Below are positions 44,375 to 54,966 of a stretch of 64,000 nucleotides of DNA, piece after piece. Source of the stretch: Hyphomicrobiales bacterium (lineage in GTDB: Bacteria; Pseudomonadota; Alphaproteobacteria; Rhizobiales; Aestuariivirgaceae); assembly GCA_025359045.1 (NCBI GenBank), contig JANYHN010000063.1:1-64000 (forward strand). Direction: 5' to 3'. Position numbers and translations under genes: made by a program. Numbering within the stretch: the stretch's first letter is position 1; each line of letters starts with the position of its first letter. The notes under the pieces are model-generated. The model saw only the letters and a list, made by a program, of their open reading frames with translations. It was not told the origin of the DNA and ran no database searches.

Positions 44375-45454
44375 TCAGCCAAGTGAACCGGAATAAGCAA
44401 CTTGCGCCTCTTTGCCCTTACGCTTGCGAACAGACCCGAGTGTAACCACTTTCTCACCGGTTCTTTTCAACGCGGCTGAAACGGCAATTGCGTCTTTTGC
44501 TTTGACAACAACAATCATGCCCACACCGCAATTGAACGTGCGCAGCATTTCAGCTTCCGCAGTGCCGCCAATATTTTGCAACCATCGAAAAACCGGTAGA
44601 TAGGATACTGCGTCGAGATTAATTTCCGCCACGGTGCCCTTTGGCAAAATGCGTGGGATGTTTTCGGTGAATCCGCCGCCCGTGATGTGGGCCAACGCTT
44701 TGATCGATTTTCCAGCTTTCAAAACCTGCAGTAGAGATTTCACGTAAATCCGCGTGGGCGTAAGCAGTGCTTCCGCCAATGTCTCGTTTTTGCTAAAAGG
44801 CGAGGCAGCAGAATAACTTACACCGCTCAGCTCAACCAATTTACGAATAAGAGAATAGCCATTAGAGTGCGGGCCGGATGAAGCTAATCCTAAAATCAAA
44901 TCGCCCTCGCCAATATTATCAGCGGGCAAAATCTTCTTGCGCTCAACGGCGCCGACTGCAAATCCAGCAAGATCATAATCGGAGCCATGATAAAGCCCCG
45001 GCATTTCCGCTGTTTCGCCGCCAATTAATGCGCAGCCTGCTTGTTTGCACCCTATGGCGATGCCTGCAATGACCTCCCGCGCCATGCCAACATCTAGTTT
45101 TCCGGTGGCATAATAATCGAGGAAAAACAGAGGTTCTGCGCCTTGCACTACAAGGTCATTCACCGACATTGCAACCAGATCGATGCCAATGCCGTTATGA
45201 ATGCCCGTATCAATAGCGATTTTCAGTTTGGTGCCAACACCGTCATTGGCCGCAACCAAAACCGGGTCTTTATATCCACAAGCCTTCAAATCAAACAAAC
45301 CGCCAAACCCGCCCAGCGCCGCATCAGCGCCTTTGCGCCGAGTAGACTTTGCTAAAGGCTTGATCAAATCAACCAAATTATTACCCGCGGTGATATCCAC
45401 ACCTGCGTCAGCATAGGTTAACCCATTTCGTTTCGCTTGTTTGCCGTCGCTCAT
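44375..45454 (-). CDS. purM: phosphoribosylaminoimidazole synthetase (AIR synthetase)
   Basis: PurM closes the imidazole ring, converting FGAM to AIR with ATP. The 359-residue product begins at ATG 45454 ([21 protein letters not shown]); an in-frame ATG six codons earlier is less likely. Family marks are [24 protein letters not shown], the [14 protein letters not shown] segment and [15 protein letters not shown]. Purine operon order purM-purN is standard. It is divergent from the DUF2066 gene, also a familiar arrangement in this group. Confidence 0.96.
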   Translation of the reverse strand: MSDGKQAKRNGLTYADAGVDITAGNNLVDLIKPLAKSTRRKGADAALGGFGGLFDLKACGYKDPVLVAANDGVGTKLKIAIDTGIHNGIGIDLVAMSVNDLVVQGAEPLFFLDYYATGKLDVGMAREVIAGIAIGCKQAGCALIGGETAEMPGLYHGSDYDLAGFAVGAVERKKILPADNIGEGDLILGLASSGPHSNGYSLIRKLVELSGVSYSAASPFSKNETLAEALLTPTRIYVKSLLQVLKAGKSIKALAHITGGGFTENIPRILPKGTVAEINLDAVSYLPVFRWLQNIGGTAEAEMLRTFNCGVGMIVVVKAKDAIAVSAALKRTGEKVVTLGSVRKRKGKEAQVAYSGSLG

Positions 45455-45547
45455 GCCGCTAGTTTGCCTCAATTAATCTGTTAACCGCATTGTGTTGCGG
45501 CTAACTAGCCTGAAACCGAGCCAGAATCAAAGCCTCTCGGGGCGAGA

Positions 45548-46651
45548 ATGAGACAAGTGTTGAGAACTGTTTTTAGTCTAATGATTGCTCTATCGGCGCT
45601 GTTTATGAGCGTCAGCGTTTTTGCATCTGGTCCGGTTGAAACCAGCCCTTATGCCGTTCAGGGAGTTGAGGTTGACATCACTGATGCCAACGCAGCTGCC
45701 GCGAAAGAAAAAGCTTTGATTGAAGTGCAAATGAAAGCCATTGTCGAACTTGCACAAAAGCTTGGTAACGATGACGCCGCAACGGAAATGGCTCAACTTG
45801 AATCAAAGCAAGTTATTCCACTTTTAAAATCTCTGTCGATTGAGGAAGAGAAAATTAGCCCAGGCCGTTACCAAGGGAAATTTACGGTTCGTTTTCTGCC
45901 CGAAAAAATCAAGTCGATGTTTTCGAAAATGGGAATTCAACTTCCAGAGTCGCAAGGGCCTGCCTTGCTGGTTGTGCCGGTGTGGCAAAATGAGCAGGGG
46001 CAGACGACGCTGTGGGATGACAATGTTTGGCGCAAGGCGTGGCAGGGGCTGAACGCCCAACAAGCACAGATCCCGTTGATCATCCCGCTCGGCGACCGCG
46101 AAGATAGCTCAACATTGAGCGTGCAAGATGCAACGAGCAATGATCCGGTAAAGCTCGAGAAGCTGCGACGTCGCTATGATGTCAAAACCTTGTTGGTGGC
46201 CTTTGCAGAGCCAGCGTTCGAAGGCGGTATACACGCGCATATGGTTGGTGAATCGCCACTCGGCAAAATTACAATTGATAAGGTCTATAAAGCTGACTCT
46301 GGCACCATGAATGATTCAGCTATCATGGCGGCTCAGCGGTTTCATCAGTTGATGCTCGATAAGTTTCATTCTGATCAAGCTAAGATCGCTGCAAAATCTG
46401 CCAATCCGAATGCACCTCAGTCGGTGGCTGTTGCAATTCCATTTACAAGCCCCACAGCGTGGAACGGTCTTCGCGCACGCATCCTTTCAACGCCTGGTGT
46501 TATGGGCGTAGATGTGACTTCACTCGATGGTCAAGGCGCATCGGCCAAACTGATATATTCTGGTAACTTGGAAGACATGCAGTCTTCGTTACAAGCCACT
46601 GGCCTTCAGATGGTAAGATCAGGTGGCTCATGGGTGATCGAGGCAATTTGA
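45548..46651 (+). CDS. DUF2066-domain exported protein
   Basis: The 367-residue protein has a signal peptide (MRQVLRTVFSLMIALSALFMSVSVFAS, cleaved near residue 27) and the DUF2066 pattern: the YAVQGVEVDITDANAAAAKEKALIEVQMKAI segment, then GRYQGKFTVRFLPEKIKSMF and a middle strand LLVVPVW. Function is unknown. It sits ahead of the AI-2E permease and hdaA, a linkage conserved across many alphaproteobacteria, and is divergent from purM. The start ATG has a GGGGCGAG ribosome-binding sequence. Confidence 0.87.
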   Translation: MRQVLRTVFSLMIALSALFMSVSVFASGPVETSPYAVQGVEVDITDANAAAAKEKALIEVQMKAIVELAQKLGNDDAATEMAQLESKQVIPLLKSLSIEEEKISPGRYQGKFTVRFLPEKIKSMFSKMGIQLPESQGPALLVVPVWQNEQGQTTLWDDNVWRKAWQGLNAQQAQIPLIIPLGDREDSSTLSVQDATSNDPVKLEKLRRRYDVKTLLVAFAEPAFEGGIHAHMVGESPLGKITIDKVYKADSGTMNDSAIMAAQRFHQLMLDKFHSDQAKIAAKSANPNAPQSVAVAIPFTSPTAWNGLRARILSTPGVMGVDVTSLDGQGASAKLIYSGNLEDMQSSLQATGLQMVRSGGSWVIEAI

Positions 46652-46721
46652 GTCGGAAAATGAAATTTCTTCACCGTGTAAACATTAGATATATGCATTT
46701 CCAATTGTGCGGAGAACTAAA

Positions 46722-47837
46722 ATGACGTTGCAGCGACAGTCGGCTTTTTGGATTGGAGCACTTATTGCCCTAATCTTAATTGTCTGGTCGCTGCAGACAA
46801 TATTACTGCCCTTTATTGCGGGATTTGTTTTGGCCTATTTTCTCGATCCTATTGCCGATCGATTGGAAAACCTGGGCTTACCGCGCATTGCCGCAACATT
46901 TGTCATTCTTGCGGCGGCCATTTTTCTAGTCGTTCTCGTGGCAGTTTTGGTTGTGCCTGTAGCTGTCGACCAACTGGTAAAACTGGTCGCAGATTTACCG
47001 ACACTCACCAAAACATTGGCTGAACGTTTCAATGAACAGGCTCCGCAGAAACTGAAAGATCTCGTTGCAAATTCTGGCACCGACCTGCAGGGACAGTTGA
47101 CGGATTATGCTGGAAAAATTGCCGTTTGGTTGGGCACGATTTTGGCCTCACTTTGGACAGGTGGCAGAGCCGTGATCAGCGTATTATCATTGATGGTCAT
47201 AACGCCAATTGTGGCATTTTATCTGTTGGCGGACTGGGATCACATTGTGGCTCGCGTAGATTCATGGTTGCCGCGCGATCATGTGGAAGAGGTGCGAGAA
47301 ATTGCCCGTGATGTTGATACGGCACTCGCTGGATTTATTAGGGGGCAGGGGACCGTGTGCCTGATCCTCGGCGTGTTCTACGCTGCCGGGCTGTCATTAG
47401 TTGGCCTGAAATCTGGCTTGGCCATCGGCTTTGCAGCAGGCATGTTAAGTTTCATACCCTATGTCGGCGCTCTTATTGGAGGCTTGTTAGCCATTGGTGT
47501 TGGACTTGTTCAGTTCTGGCCAAACGAAAGCCAAGTGCTTTTAGTTATTGCCGTATTTTTAGCGGGACAATTTTTGGAGGGCAATTTTTTATCGCCAAAG
47601 CTTGTCGGCGGATCAATTGGTTTGCACCCTGTGTGGATGATGTTTTCGCTGCTTGCCTTCAGCTATGTCTTTGGTTTCCTCGGCTTGCTTTTGGCAGTAC
47701 CACTGGCAGCGGCAACTGGCGTATTCGTGCGTTATGGTCTGAAACGATATTTGCACAGCAAGTTTTTCACGGGCATTTCCGAAGTTGAACCTAATGCCAT
47801 CAATAAACTGAAACGCATTAATGCAAAAAAAATCTGA
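46722..47837 (+). CDS. AI-2E family (PerM/YdiK-type) transporter
   Basis: The 371-residue polytopic protein (about eight hydrophobic segments) has the AI-2E family pattern: ILLPFIAGFVLAYFLDPIADRLE near the N-terminus, a soluble middle part, YLLADWDHIVARVDSWLPR, then AGMLSFIPYVGALIGGLLAIGVGLVQF and the PKLVGGSIGLHPVWMMFSLLAFSYVFGFLGLLLAVPLAA block. Members export autoinducer-2 or act as Na+/H+ antiporters; the role is unknown here. CGGAGAAC lies ahead of ATG 46722. The stop overlaps hdaA by 17 bases. Confidence 0.9.
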   Translation: MTLQRQSAFWIGALIALILIVWSLQTILLPFIAGFVLAYFLDPIADRLENLGLPRIAATFVILAAAIFLVVLVAVLVVPVAVDQLVKLVADLPTLTKTLAERFNEQAPQKLKDLVANSGTDLQGQLTDYAGKIAVWLGTILASLWTGGRAVISVLSLMVITPIVAFYLLADWDHIVARVDSWLPRDHVEEVREIARDVDTALAGFIRGQGTVCLILGVFYAAGLSLVGLKSGLAIGFAAGMLSFIPYVGALIGGLLAIGVGLVQFWPNESQVLLVIAVFLAGQFLEGNFLSPKLVGGSIGLHPVWMMFSLLAFSYVFGFLGLLLAVPLAAATGVFVRYGLKRYLHSKFFTGISEVEPNAINKLKRINAKKI

Positions 47838-48540
47838 GCAACTTCTCCTTGACCTGCCGCACCGCGTGGCATTGGGGCGGGACGATTTTTTAATTACTCC
47901 ATCAAATGCCGCAGCTGTGGCTTTGATCGATCAATGGCCTAAATGGCCAGCTTATGGTGCAATCATTGAAGGGCCTGAAGGCTGCGGCAAGTCCCATCTG
48001 TTGGAAGTCTGGCGAAAGCGAAGTCAGGCGGCCATCACAGCAGCAACGCAAATTGATATTGAGGGAATTCCAAATCTATTAGCGACAGGTGCCGCTGCAA
48101 TTGAGGACATCCATTTCAATGGTGTTGAAGAACGCAGCCTTTTCCATGCACTCAATTTGGCAAAGCAAGAGTCTAAGTTTTTGTTATTAACGTCGCGCTT
48201 TCCGTCAAAGCAACTGCGGTTCAAAATACCAGATTTGGCATCGCGCATCGAAGCTCTGCCAGCCGTTCAAATTTTATCACCCGACGATGCTTTGTTGCGT
48301 GGTGTTTTGGTGAAACTGTTTGCAGATTGCCAGATTTCTGTCGACGAAGGCCTGATCAACTATATCTTGATGCGGATGCCTCGTTCGCTGGGGGCTGCCC
48401 GTAATCTTGTGTCGGAAATAGACAAAACGGCCCTGACCGAAAGAGCCGAGGTCACCAAGCCTCTGGTCGCCAGAGTGATTGCAAAGTTTGAATCGTTAGA
48501 TTTGTTTACTTCAAACGATAATAGTTTCACACAACTGTAA
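47821..48540 (+). CDS. hdaA: DnaA-related regulator of replication initiation
   Basis: HdaA binds the sliding clamp and stimulates DnaA-ATP hydrolysis. The 239-residue protein has an N-terminal clamp-binding motif QLLLDLP (residues 7-13) and an AAA+ P-loop GPEGCGKSH (51-59). It has AIEDIHF in the Walker B position, an [12 protein letters not shown] sensor region and a C-terminal helical domain. It is shorter than DnaA and lacks its DNA-binding domain. Its ATG overlaps the permease end by 17 bases; ppk follows 43 bases later. Confidence 0.92.
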   Translation: MQKKSEQLLLDLPHRVALGRDDFLITPSNAAAVALIDQWPKWPAYGAIIEGPEGCGKSHLLEVWRKRSQAAITAATQIDIEGIPNLLATGAAAIEDIHFNGVEERSLFHALNLAKQESKFLLLTSRFPSKQLRFKIPDLASRIEALPAVQILSPDDALLRGVLVKLFADCQISVDEGLINYILMRMPRSLGAARNLVSEIDKTALTERAEVTKPLVARVIAKFESLDLFTSNDNSFTQL

Positions 48541-48583
48541 AATATCACTATTATTGCCATCGGGTTTGAGAAGGACCCAATAC

Positions 48584-50740
48584 ATGAACGAACACTCCAA
48601 AGCACCAGATCTAATAGAAAGCCCAACACGATTCTTTAATCGTGAACTGTCTTGGCTTGAATTCAACATGAGAGTTTTGGAGGAGGCCAGAAATCCAGCG
48701 CATCCACTGTTGGAGCGCGTGCGATTTCTGTCAATTTCCGGCAATAATCTTGATGAATTTTTCATGGTGCGGGTTGCGGGCTTGGTCGGTCAGCTTCGCG
48801 AACAAGTAATGGAAATAAGTCAAGACGGTTTAAGTCCTGCCGAGCAGCTCGAAAAAATTCGAAAACGCGCTCAGGAATTGATGGCGGAGCAAGATCGCCG
48901 TTGGTTGCAATTGAAGGATGAACTGAAGCAAAACGGTATTTCTATCGTTGAGGAAAATGAACTCAACGCGGTCGATAGAGAATGGACTGACAATCGTTTC
49001 TTGGATAATATCTTGCCGATTGTAACGCCGATTGCAATCGATCCCGCCCACCCGTTTCCTTTCATATTGAATCGCGGTTTCGTTATGGCAGTGCAGCTGC
49101 GCCGCAAGCGTGATGGCAATCAGATGAAAGCGTTATTGCCAATCCCGTCTCAGCTGGAGCGTTTTGTTAGACTGCCGGGTGAAAAAGCCCGTTTTATGTT
49201 GTTAGAGAATATGCTCAGCATGTTTTTGCCGAGGCTGTTTCCGGGTTATGAAGTTGAAGGCAAGGGTCTTTTCCGAATCATTCGTGACAGTGATATCGAT
49301 ATTGAAGAAGAGGCCGAAGACTTAGTGCGTGTGTTTGAAACGGCACTTAAACTGCGCCGCCGTGGCGTTGTGATCCGTATGGAAGTTGACAGCGCTTGCC
49401 CTAATGATTTGCGTAACTTTATTGCCGCAGAATTAGACGTATCAGGCGAAGTGACTATTATGACGGAAGGTCTGGTAGGGTTTTCCGATACGTCACAGCT
49501 TATTTTGGATGAGCGCCCAGATTTAAAGTTTGCGCCTTATGTGGCGCGATTTCCCGAGCGGGTCCGCGATCATGGTGGCGATATCTTTGCGGCTATCAGA
49601 CAGAAAGATTTCGTGGTTCATCATCCTTATGAATCCTTCGATGTCGTCGTACAATTTATTCGGCAAGCTGCAAGCGACCCTGATGTGGTAGCCATTAAAC
49701 AGACGCTCTACCGCACGTCACGTAATTCTCCGGTTGTAGCGGCATTGGCAAAAGCTGCTGAGGCAGGCAAATCAGTTATCGCACTTGTCGAGCTGAAGGC
49801 GCGCTTTGACGAAGAGGCCAACATTCAGTGGGCTCGCGATTTGGAGCGGGCCGGGGTGCAGGTTGTATTCGGCTTTATTGAACTTAAAACTCACGCCAAA
49901 GTCTCCATGGTGGTGCGCCGCGAAGGCGGCAACATGCGCAGCTATGTGCATTTTGGTACTGGTAACTATCATCCTATTACGGCCAAAGTTTATACCGATT
50001 TATCTTTCTTTACCTGTGACCCAGCATTGGCACGTGATGCAGCACGGTTGTTTAATTTTATTTCAGGCTATGCTCCGCCTGATGATTTGGAAAAGATTTC
50101 ACTTTCGCCGATCAGTCTCAAGCCAACATTACTTAAGAATATTGAAGCAGAAATTGAACATTCAAAAGTGGGCAAGCCCGCAGAAATTTGGGTGAAATTA
50201 AATTCTTTGGTCGACCCTGAAATCATCGATGCACTATATGAAGCCAGCCGTGCTGGTGTGAAAGTTGAATTGGTTGTGCGTGGCATATGCTGCCTGCGCT
50301 CTGGCGTTCCGGGGCTTTCCGAAAATATTCGCGTAAAAAGTATCGTTGGCCGTTTCCTCGAACACTCACGCATCGTGTGCTTCGGCGCAGGCCACGGACT
50401 GCCGCATCCAAAGGCAAAAGTGTATATTGGTTCAGCCGACTGGATGCCAAGAAACCTTCATAGACGTGTTGAAACATTGATCCCAATTGAGAACCCAACG
50501 GTACATGAGCAAATCCTCGACCAAATCATGGTAGCAAATTTTCGTGACAATCAGCAAAGTTGGGATTTATTGCCTGACGGCACTTCTCTTCGCTATGTTC
50601 CGGCAAAGGACGAAGAATTATTCAATGCGCACCAGTTTTTCATGGAAAATCCTTCACTCTCTGGACGTGGCAGTTCTTTGAGCGGTAAACTGCCGTCGGA
50701 ACAATCAAGCACCAAGAAGAAAGCAGCCCGCCCCAAGTGA
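48584..50740 (+). CDS. ppk: polyphosphate kinase 1
   Basis: Ppk1 polymerises ATP gamma-phosphates into polyphosphate. The 718-residue protein has the N-terminal [12 protein letters not shown] motif, [15 protein letters not shown], and the two phospholipase-D-like histidines: His437 in [13 protein letters not shown] (the phosphorylated residue in the family) and His608 in [21 protein letters not shown] 48584 follows GAGAAGGA by eight bases; an upstream in-frame ATG is unneeded. The stop overlaps the ppx start by 4 bases, so synthesis and degradation enzymes are co-translated. Confidence 0.97.
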   Translation: MNEHSKAPDLIESPTRFFNRELSWLEFNMRVLEEARNPAHPLLERVRFLSISGNNLDEFFMVRVAGLVGQLREQVMEISQDGLSPAEQLEKIRKRAQELMAEQDRRWLQLKDELKQNGISIVEENELNAVDREWTDNRFLDNILPIVTPIAIDPAHPFPFILNRGFVMAVQLRRKRDGNQMKALLPIPSQLERFVRLPGEKARFMLLENMLSMFLPRLFPGYEVEGKGLFRIIRDSDIDIEEEAEDLVRVFETALKLRRRGVVIRMEVDSACPNDLRNFIAAELDVSGEVTIMTEGLVGFSDTSQLILDERPDLKFAPYVARFPERVRDHGGDIFAAIRQKDFVVHHPYESFDVVVQFIRQAASDPDVVAIKQTLYRTSRNSPVVAALAKAAEAGKSVIALVELKARFDEEANIQWARDLERAGVQVVFGFIELKTHAKVSMVVRREGGNMRSYVHFGTGNYHPITAKVYTDLSFFTCDPALARDAARLFNFISGYAPPDDLEKISLSPISLKPTLLKNIEAEIEHSKVGKPAEIWVKLNSLVDPEIIDALYEASRAGVKVELVVRGICCLRSGVPGLSENIRVKSIVGRFLEHSRIVCFGAGHGLPHPKAKVYIGSADWMPRNLHRRVETLIPIENPTVHEQILDQIMVANFRDNQQSWDLLPDGTSLRYVPAKDEELFNAHQFFMENPSLSGRGSSLSGKLPSEQSSTKKKAARPK

Positions 50741-52245
50741 AATGGTATGATGGTTTTAGAACAGTCCCTCCTAGCTACCGTCCAGTAGCTGTGGTCGATA
50801 TTGGCTCGAACTCTGTGCGTCTGGTCGTCTATGATGGATTGCGCAGATCTCCTTCACCCATATTTAATGAGAAAATTCTATGCGGCCTCGGCAAGGGTGT
50901 TGCCATTACCGGACGGTTAAATGAAGCAGCCATTGCGCGAGCCTTGCAAGAACTAAGACGCTTCAGGACATTGGTAAAACAGATTGGCGTCAAGGAAATC
51001 TATGCCGTTGCAACCGCTGCTGCACGCGAAGCCAAAAATGGCGCAGAGTTCATTGACCTCGCAGAGAAGGCATTGGGCGCTGGCATCAATGTTTTAACCG
51101 GAAAAGAAGAAGCGCGTTATGCGGCTTTGGGAGTTATTGCGGGTATACCAGAAGCAGATGGCATTGCCGGAGATTTGGGCGGCGGCTCGCTAGAGCTTGT
51201 TGATCTTCACGATGGAAAACTGCACGACGGTATCACTTTGCCGATTGGCCCGCTGCGCTTGATAGATTTATCTGGTGGGTCAATCGAACGCGCCACCCAC
51301 ATTGTTGACGAGTATTTAGAGAAAGCGGAGATTTTAAAACATCTTCACGGCCGCAGCTTTTATGCCGTTGGTGGAACGTGGCGTAACCTCGCGCGTATTC
51401 ATATGGCCCAGTCACAATATCCGCTTCACGTACTTCACCATTATATGATGACTGGCCAGCAAGCGGCAGCCATTTCTGATCTGGTTTCAGGCCTTACAAC
51501 TTCGTCGTTAAAAGATGTGAAGGACATGTCGAAGTCACGCGTCGAAACCATGCCGTTCGGCGCTTTGGTGCTCAACCGTTTGCTGCATTACGGCAAAGCC
51601 AAAGACGTGACAGTATCGGTTTACGGCGTGCGAGAAGGACTTCTTTATTCAAAGCTGCCACGTCGTAAGATGCAATCTGATGCATTGCTTGCTTCGTGTT
51701 GGGATTACGCAAGGCGTTATGCGCGCTCGCCTGCCCATGAGCTCGAGCTTTGCGATTGGACAGATCAACTTTTTGGTAAAGGCAAGCTTGAGGAAAATGA
51801 GGAAGAGACTCGCTTGCGTTATGCCTCTTGTCTTTTGGCCGATATTGGTTGGCGCGCCCACCCGGACTATCGCGCCGATCGTTCACTCGGGATGATTTCG
51901 CAAGCTGCTTTTGTTGGGGTCGATCATCCAGGCCGCGTATTTTTGGCGCTAACGGTGTTCTATCGTTATGAAGGCGAAACGATGAAAGACGACCTGACAA
52001 GGTTGCTTGATGAGCGCCATATTGAGCGGGCTCATTTACTGAGTTCAATTTTTCGTTTGGCCTATATCTTGTCAGCAGCCATGCCTGGAATGTTGCCGAA
52101 AATCGGTTTGAAGTTGGGTGAAAACAAAACTTTGCAATTAACGATCCCCAAGAAGATCAAGGATCTGATGGGCGAGCGCGTCGAGAAACGTCTTGCAGGC
52201 TTGGCGTTCGAAATTGGACGGACGCCAAAAGTGCTGATTGAGTAA
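50737..52245 (+). CDS. ppx: exopolyphosphatase (Ppx/GppA family)
   Basis: Ppx removes terminal phosphates from polyphosphate; some members also hydrolyse pppGpp. The 502-residue protein starts at GTG overlapping the ppk stop (GTGA). It has the ASKHA phosphate loop [16 protein letters not shown] (residues 20-35), the [10 protein letters not shown] segment, and a second phosphate loop [13 protein letters not shown] near residue 147. The C-terminal half is an HD-like helical domain. It abuts the convergent membrane protein gene with no spacer. Confidence 0.95.
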   Translation: MKWYDGFRTVPPSYRPVAVVDIGSNSVRLVVYDGLRRSPSPIFNEKILCGLGKGVAITGRLNEAAIARALQELRRFRTLVKQIGVKEIYAVATAAAREAKNGAEFIDLAEKALGAGINVLTGKEEARYAALGVIAGIPEADGIAGDLGGGSLELVDLHDGKLHDGITLPIGPLRLIDLSGGSIERATHIVDEYLEKAEILKHLHGRSFYAVGGTWRNLARIHMAQSQYPLHVLHHYMMTGQQAAAISDLVSGLTTSSLKDVKDMSKSRVETMPFGALVLNRLLHYGKAKDVTVSVYGVREGLLYSKLPRRKMQSDALLASCWDYARRYARSPAHELELCDWTDQLFGKGKLEENEEETRLRYASCLLADIGWRAHPDYRADRSLGMISQAAFVGVDHPGRVFLALTVFYRYEGETMKDDLTRLLDERHIERAHLLSSIFRLAYILSAAMPGMLPKIGLKLGENKTLQLTIPKKIKDLMGERVEKRLAGLAFEIGRTPKVLIE

Positions 52246-53712
52246 TTAAGCAACAGGCTTTGTGTAGATCATCGTTTTATCATCGCTATAAGCTTTCTTC
52301 CATCCCATCTGCTCGAGATAACCGTTACGGAGATCATCGACAGGTAGAAGCGTCCATGTAATTTGGTGTTTTTCAATTAAATCTTTGAAAAGCTTTGCAC
52401 CATCGTGCTTTCCTGAGTTGATGTATTCGGGGAAAAAGTCACCGGTGAAAAGTTGCTCCGCACGGCCATCGACAAATGTCTTGATGCCGTGGAATATCAG
52501 GCTTCCACCATAGCGATATTCATTGAACACATTGCCTTCCAGATGATTGGCAACGGCAAAAGCTATCGGCCGTTCAGCTGCTGTATCTTCCGGTGGTGCT
52601 GGCATTTTGGTTTGCAGGAACAAAAAGCCCGCGATCACCGTCCCCACACTGATCAAAGCGGCCAAAGGTATGAATCGTTTTGAAGCAAAGCGTTCCAATA
52701 CATCACGCGGGCGGCCCAACCACTTTGTAAGCGACACCTCGGGAAAACGTTCGGCAATATGAGGTGCTACAACAATTGGAAGTAGCAGGAAGAAGATATA
52801 GACAAATCTCACATGGGTTAACATCATGTGCAGCATAAATACGATGAACAGTGTTTTGGCCCAACCGAGTTTCAACCGTACGCCGATCAAAGCGGCAATT
52901 GCAGCGAGGGTGAAATATTCGATCAAGAAATCATCTTGCGAATTAAGCGGCATCCATTCCACGATATAAGCCATAGCTTTGTTGGTGGCCATCATCGTGG
53001 CACCAATGCGAATGGGTTCATAACCATAAGGGTGAACCATTGCGGCGAGAGGGCAAAGTACCAAGAAAACGCACCACTTGATGAGAAGCGGTTTGTCAGT
53101 GAAGCGAATATTTTCGAGTAGATGCAAAAATGCAAAGCCAGCAATCACGAAGCTGAGTGTGAAGCTGCCATGAAGGTTCGCCCAGAGTGCGACCAATCCC
53201 AAAAGCCAAAACTGTGGAGCTTGTTTTGCTTCGGCGGCGCGAAATAGGCGTGCCGTGAAATATGCTGCAATCGGCATGGTGAATACATGGGGACGGGCAA
53301 GAACGACGGGGCTTAACATAATGGTTAAAAATATGGCTGAAAAACCAGCCATTGTGGGTTGCAGAAATTGGGCAAGTTGACGATAGAGCAAAAGTACAGC
53401 CCAAACGGACACGACAGACGTTGCGATCAGCACACCGTTCCATCCTCCAAATCTATAGGACAGGGCGAGCAGGACTTCTGATAACCATTCTTTGGACACA
53501 AAAGGCTTGCCAGCAAAGCTGTGAGAATAAGTATCGACCGTAGGCAGATGGCCAGATGAGATAATGTCGCTTCCCAATTTAACATGCCAGAATGTATCTG
53601 GATCACCCAACACCCGCGCATAATCAATCATATAGGTTCTGCCAATAAGGACGAATATCAACATTCCCAGAAGGATGGCAAATCGGTAGGCGTGGGTGGA
53701 AGTTTCAGGCAT
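52246..53712 (-). CDS. polytopic membrane protein, GT-C-like
   Basis: The 488-residue protein has about eleven hydrophobic segments and a soluble C-terminal part (about residues 380-488). The first periplasmic loop after TM1 reads DPDTFWHVKLGSDIISSGHLPTVDTYSHSFAGKPFVSKEWLSE. Acidic/His residues there recall the catalytic loop of GT-C glycosyltransferases that use lipid-linked sugars. The C-terminal region has NVFNEYRYGGSLIFHG and FVDGRAEQLFTGDFFPEY. No named family is recognised with certainty. It stands alone, convergent with ppx, with a 60-base gap to rnd. Confidence 0.7.
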   Translation of the reverse strand: MPETSTHAYRFAILLGMLIFVLIGRTYMIDYARVLGDPDTFWHVKLGSDIISSGHLPTVDTYSHSFAGKPFVSKEWLSEVLLALSYRFGGWNGVLIATSVVSVWAVLLLYRQLAQFLQPTMAGFSAIFLTIMLSPVVLARPHVFTMPIAAYFTARLFRAAEAKQAPQFWLLGLVALWANLHGSFTLSFVIAGFAFLHLLENIRFTDKPLLIKWCVFLVLCPLAAMVHPYGYEPIRIGATMMATNKAMAYIVEWMPLNSQDDFLIEYFTLAAIAALIGVRLKLGWAKTLFIVFMLHMMLTHVRFVYIFFLLLPIVVAPHIAERFPEVSLTKWLGRPRDVLERFASKRFIPLAALISVGTVIAGFLFLQTKMPAPPEDTAAERPIAFAVANHLEGNVFNEYRYGGSLIFHGIKTFVDGRAEQLFTGDFFPEYINSGKHDGAKLFKDLIEKHQITWTLLPVDDLRNGYLEQMGWKKAYSDDKTMIYTKPVA

Positions 53713-53772
53713 TCAAGTCCCCAAAAAGAATTCGATTGGGATGACTTCTCGCAGATAGGGTTTAACTGGGCC

Positions 53773-54966
53773 TTAACCGCGCCTGATTAATACAGCTCGG
53801 CCATTTTCCATGCCGATACAGGCTTTGCCGTGCTTAATATCGAGCGCCATGTTTCCGAACACTTCGCGCCGCCAACCGTGAAGCAAAGGCACATTGGCAT
53901 TGTCATCTATGGCAACAGCATCAATTTCAGAGGCGCTTGCTAAAAGCTTTGGAGCAACGTTTTCAGTTTCACAGGCAACCTTAAGTGCGAGCTTCAGCAC
54001 TTCTGCGGCGGCTTGTTGTGCGGCTGACATTTCATCACCACGACCTTTAAAGTCTGGTATGCTTTTAGGATCACGCGCCAAGCCATGAGCCACAGCCTTG
54101 AGGATGGCTGCTCCCATTGATGAATTGGCAGTACCTTTTGACACAAGGCGAAGTTCATTAATTGATTCAGGCTTTTGCGGCATTTGAATCGCAATTTCTG
54201 CCAATGCTTCATCTTTCAAGATGCGCCCTCGCGGAACATTTCGCGATTGTGCCTCACGCTCACGCCACGCTGCAATCGACATCAACACACCGAACTGCTT
54301 CTTATTTTGTATACGCGCTTTGATGCGCTTGTAGCTTTCTTCTGGCTCCACGCGGTAAGTTTCCGGTGAAGTGAGCGTTTCAATCTCATCGTCCAACCAA
54401 CCTTCGCGGCCAGTCTCGTGAAGCATGGCTTGTAGCTTTTCATAAACCACACGCAAATGTGTTACGTCTGAAACCGCATAGAGAGCTTGTTTTGAAGTGA
54501 GCGGCCTGCGCGACCAGTCTGTAAACTGCGAAGACTTATCAATCGAAGCGCCCACCAGTTTGCGAACAATCGCTTCATATCCCACTTGATCACCAAAACC
54601 ACAAACCATGGCAGCGATTTGCGTGTCAATGACTGGCGTGGGTACCGCACCCGAAAGTTGGATCAGAATTTCAAAATCCTGCCGCGCGGCGTGGAAGACT
54701 TTCAGGACTTGCGGGTTGGCCATCAGTTCGAAGAATGGAGCAAGGTCAATACCCTGTGCCATAGGATCAATCAAAACCGCTTCATCTGCGCCTGCAATTT
54801 GAATGAGGCACAGCTTCGGATAATAAGTTGTTTCGCGCAAAAATTCCGTGTCGACCGTGATGAATTTTTCCGACGCCATGCGATGGCAAAACGCGGCGAG
54901 GTCTTGCGTGGTTTCAAGTGTGACCACGGTATGCGGGGCAGGGGTGCTTACATCTACTTTTAACAT
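53773..54966 (-). CDS. rnd: ribonuclease D
   Basis: RNase D trims 3' ends of tRNA precursors. The 397-residue protein has the DEDD exonuclease residues: Asp39 and Glu41 in TVDTEFLRE, Asp in FHAARQDFEIL, and the YAVSDVTHL segment that supplies the last Asp. HRDC-like C-terminal helices follow (REREAQSRNVPRGRILKDEALAEIA). The ATG overlaps the purB stop by one base (TAATG), so the two genes are coupled. Proximity to ppk-ppx is usual in alphaproteobacteria. Confidence 0.94.
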   Translation of the reverse strand: MLKVDVSTPAPHTVVTLETTQDLAAFCHRMASEKFITVDTEFLRETTYYPKLCLIQIAGADEAVLIDPMAQGIDLAPFFELMANPQVLKVFHAARQDFEILIQLSGAVPTPVIDTQIAAMVCGFGDQVGYEAIVRKLVGASIDKSSQFTDWSRRPLTSKQALYAVSDVTHLRVVYEKLQAMLHETGREGWLDDEIETLTSPETYRVEPEESYKRIKARIQNKKQFGVLMSIAAWREREAQSRNVPRGRILKDEALAEIAIQMPQKPESINELRLVSKGTANSSMGAAILKAVAHGLARDPKSIPDFKGRGDEMSAAQQAAAEVLKLALKVACETENVAPKLLASASEIDAVAIDDNANVPLLHGWRREVFGNMALDIKHGKACIGMENGRAVLIRRG

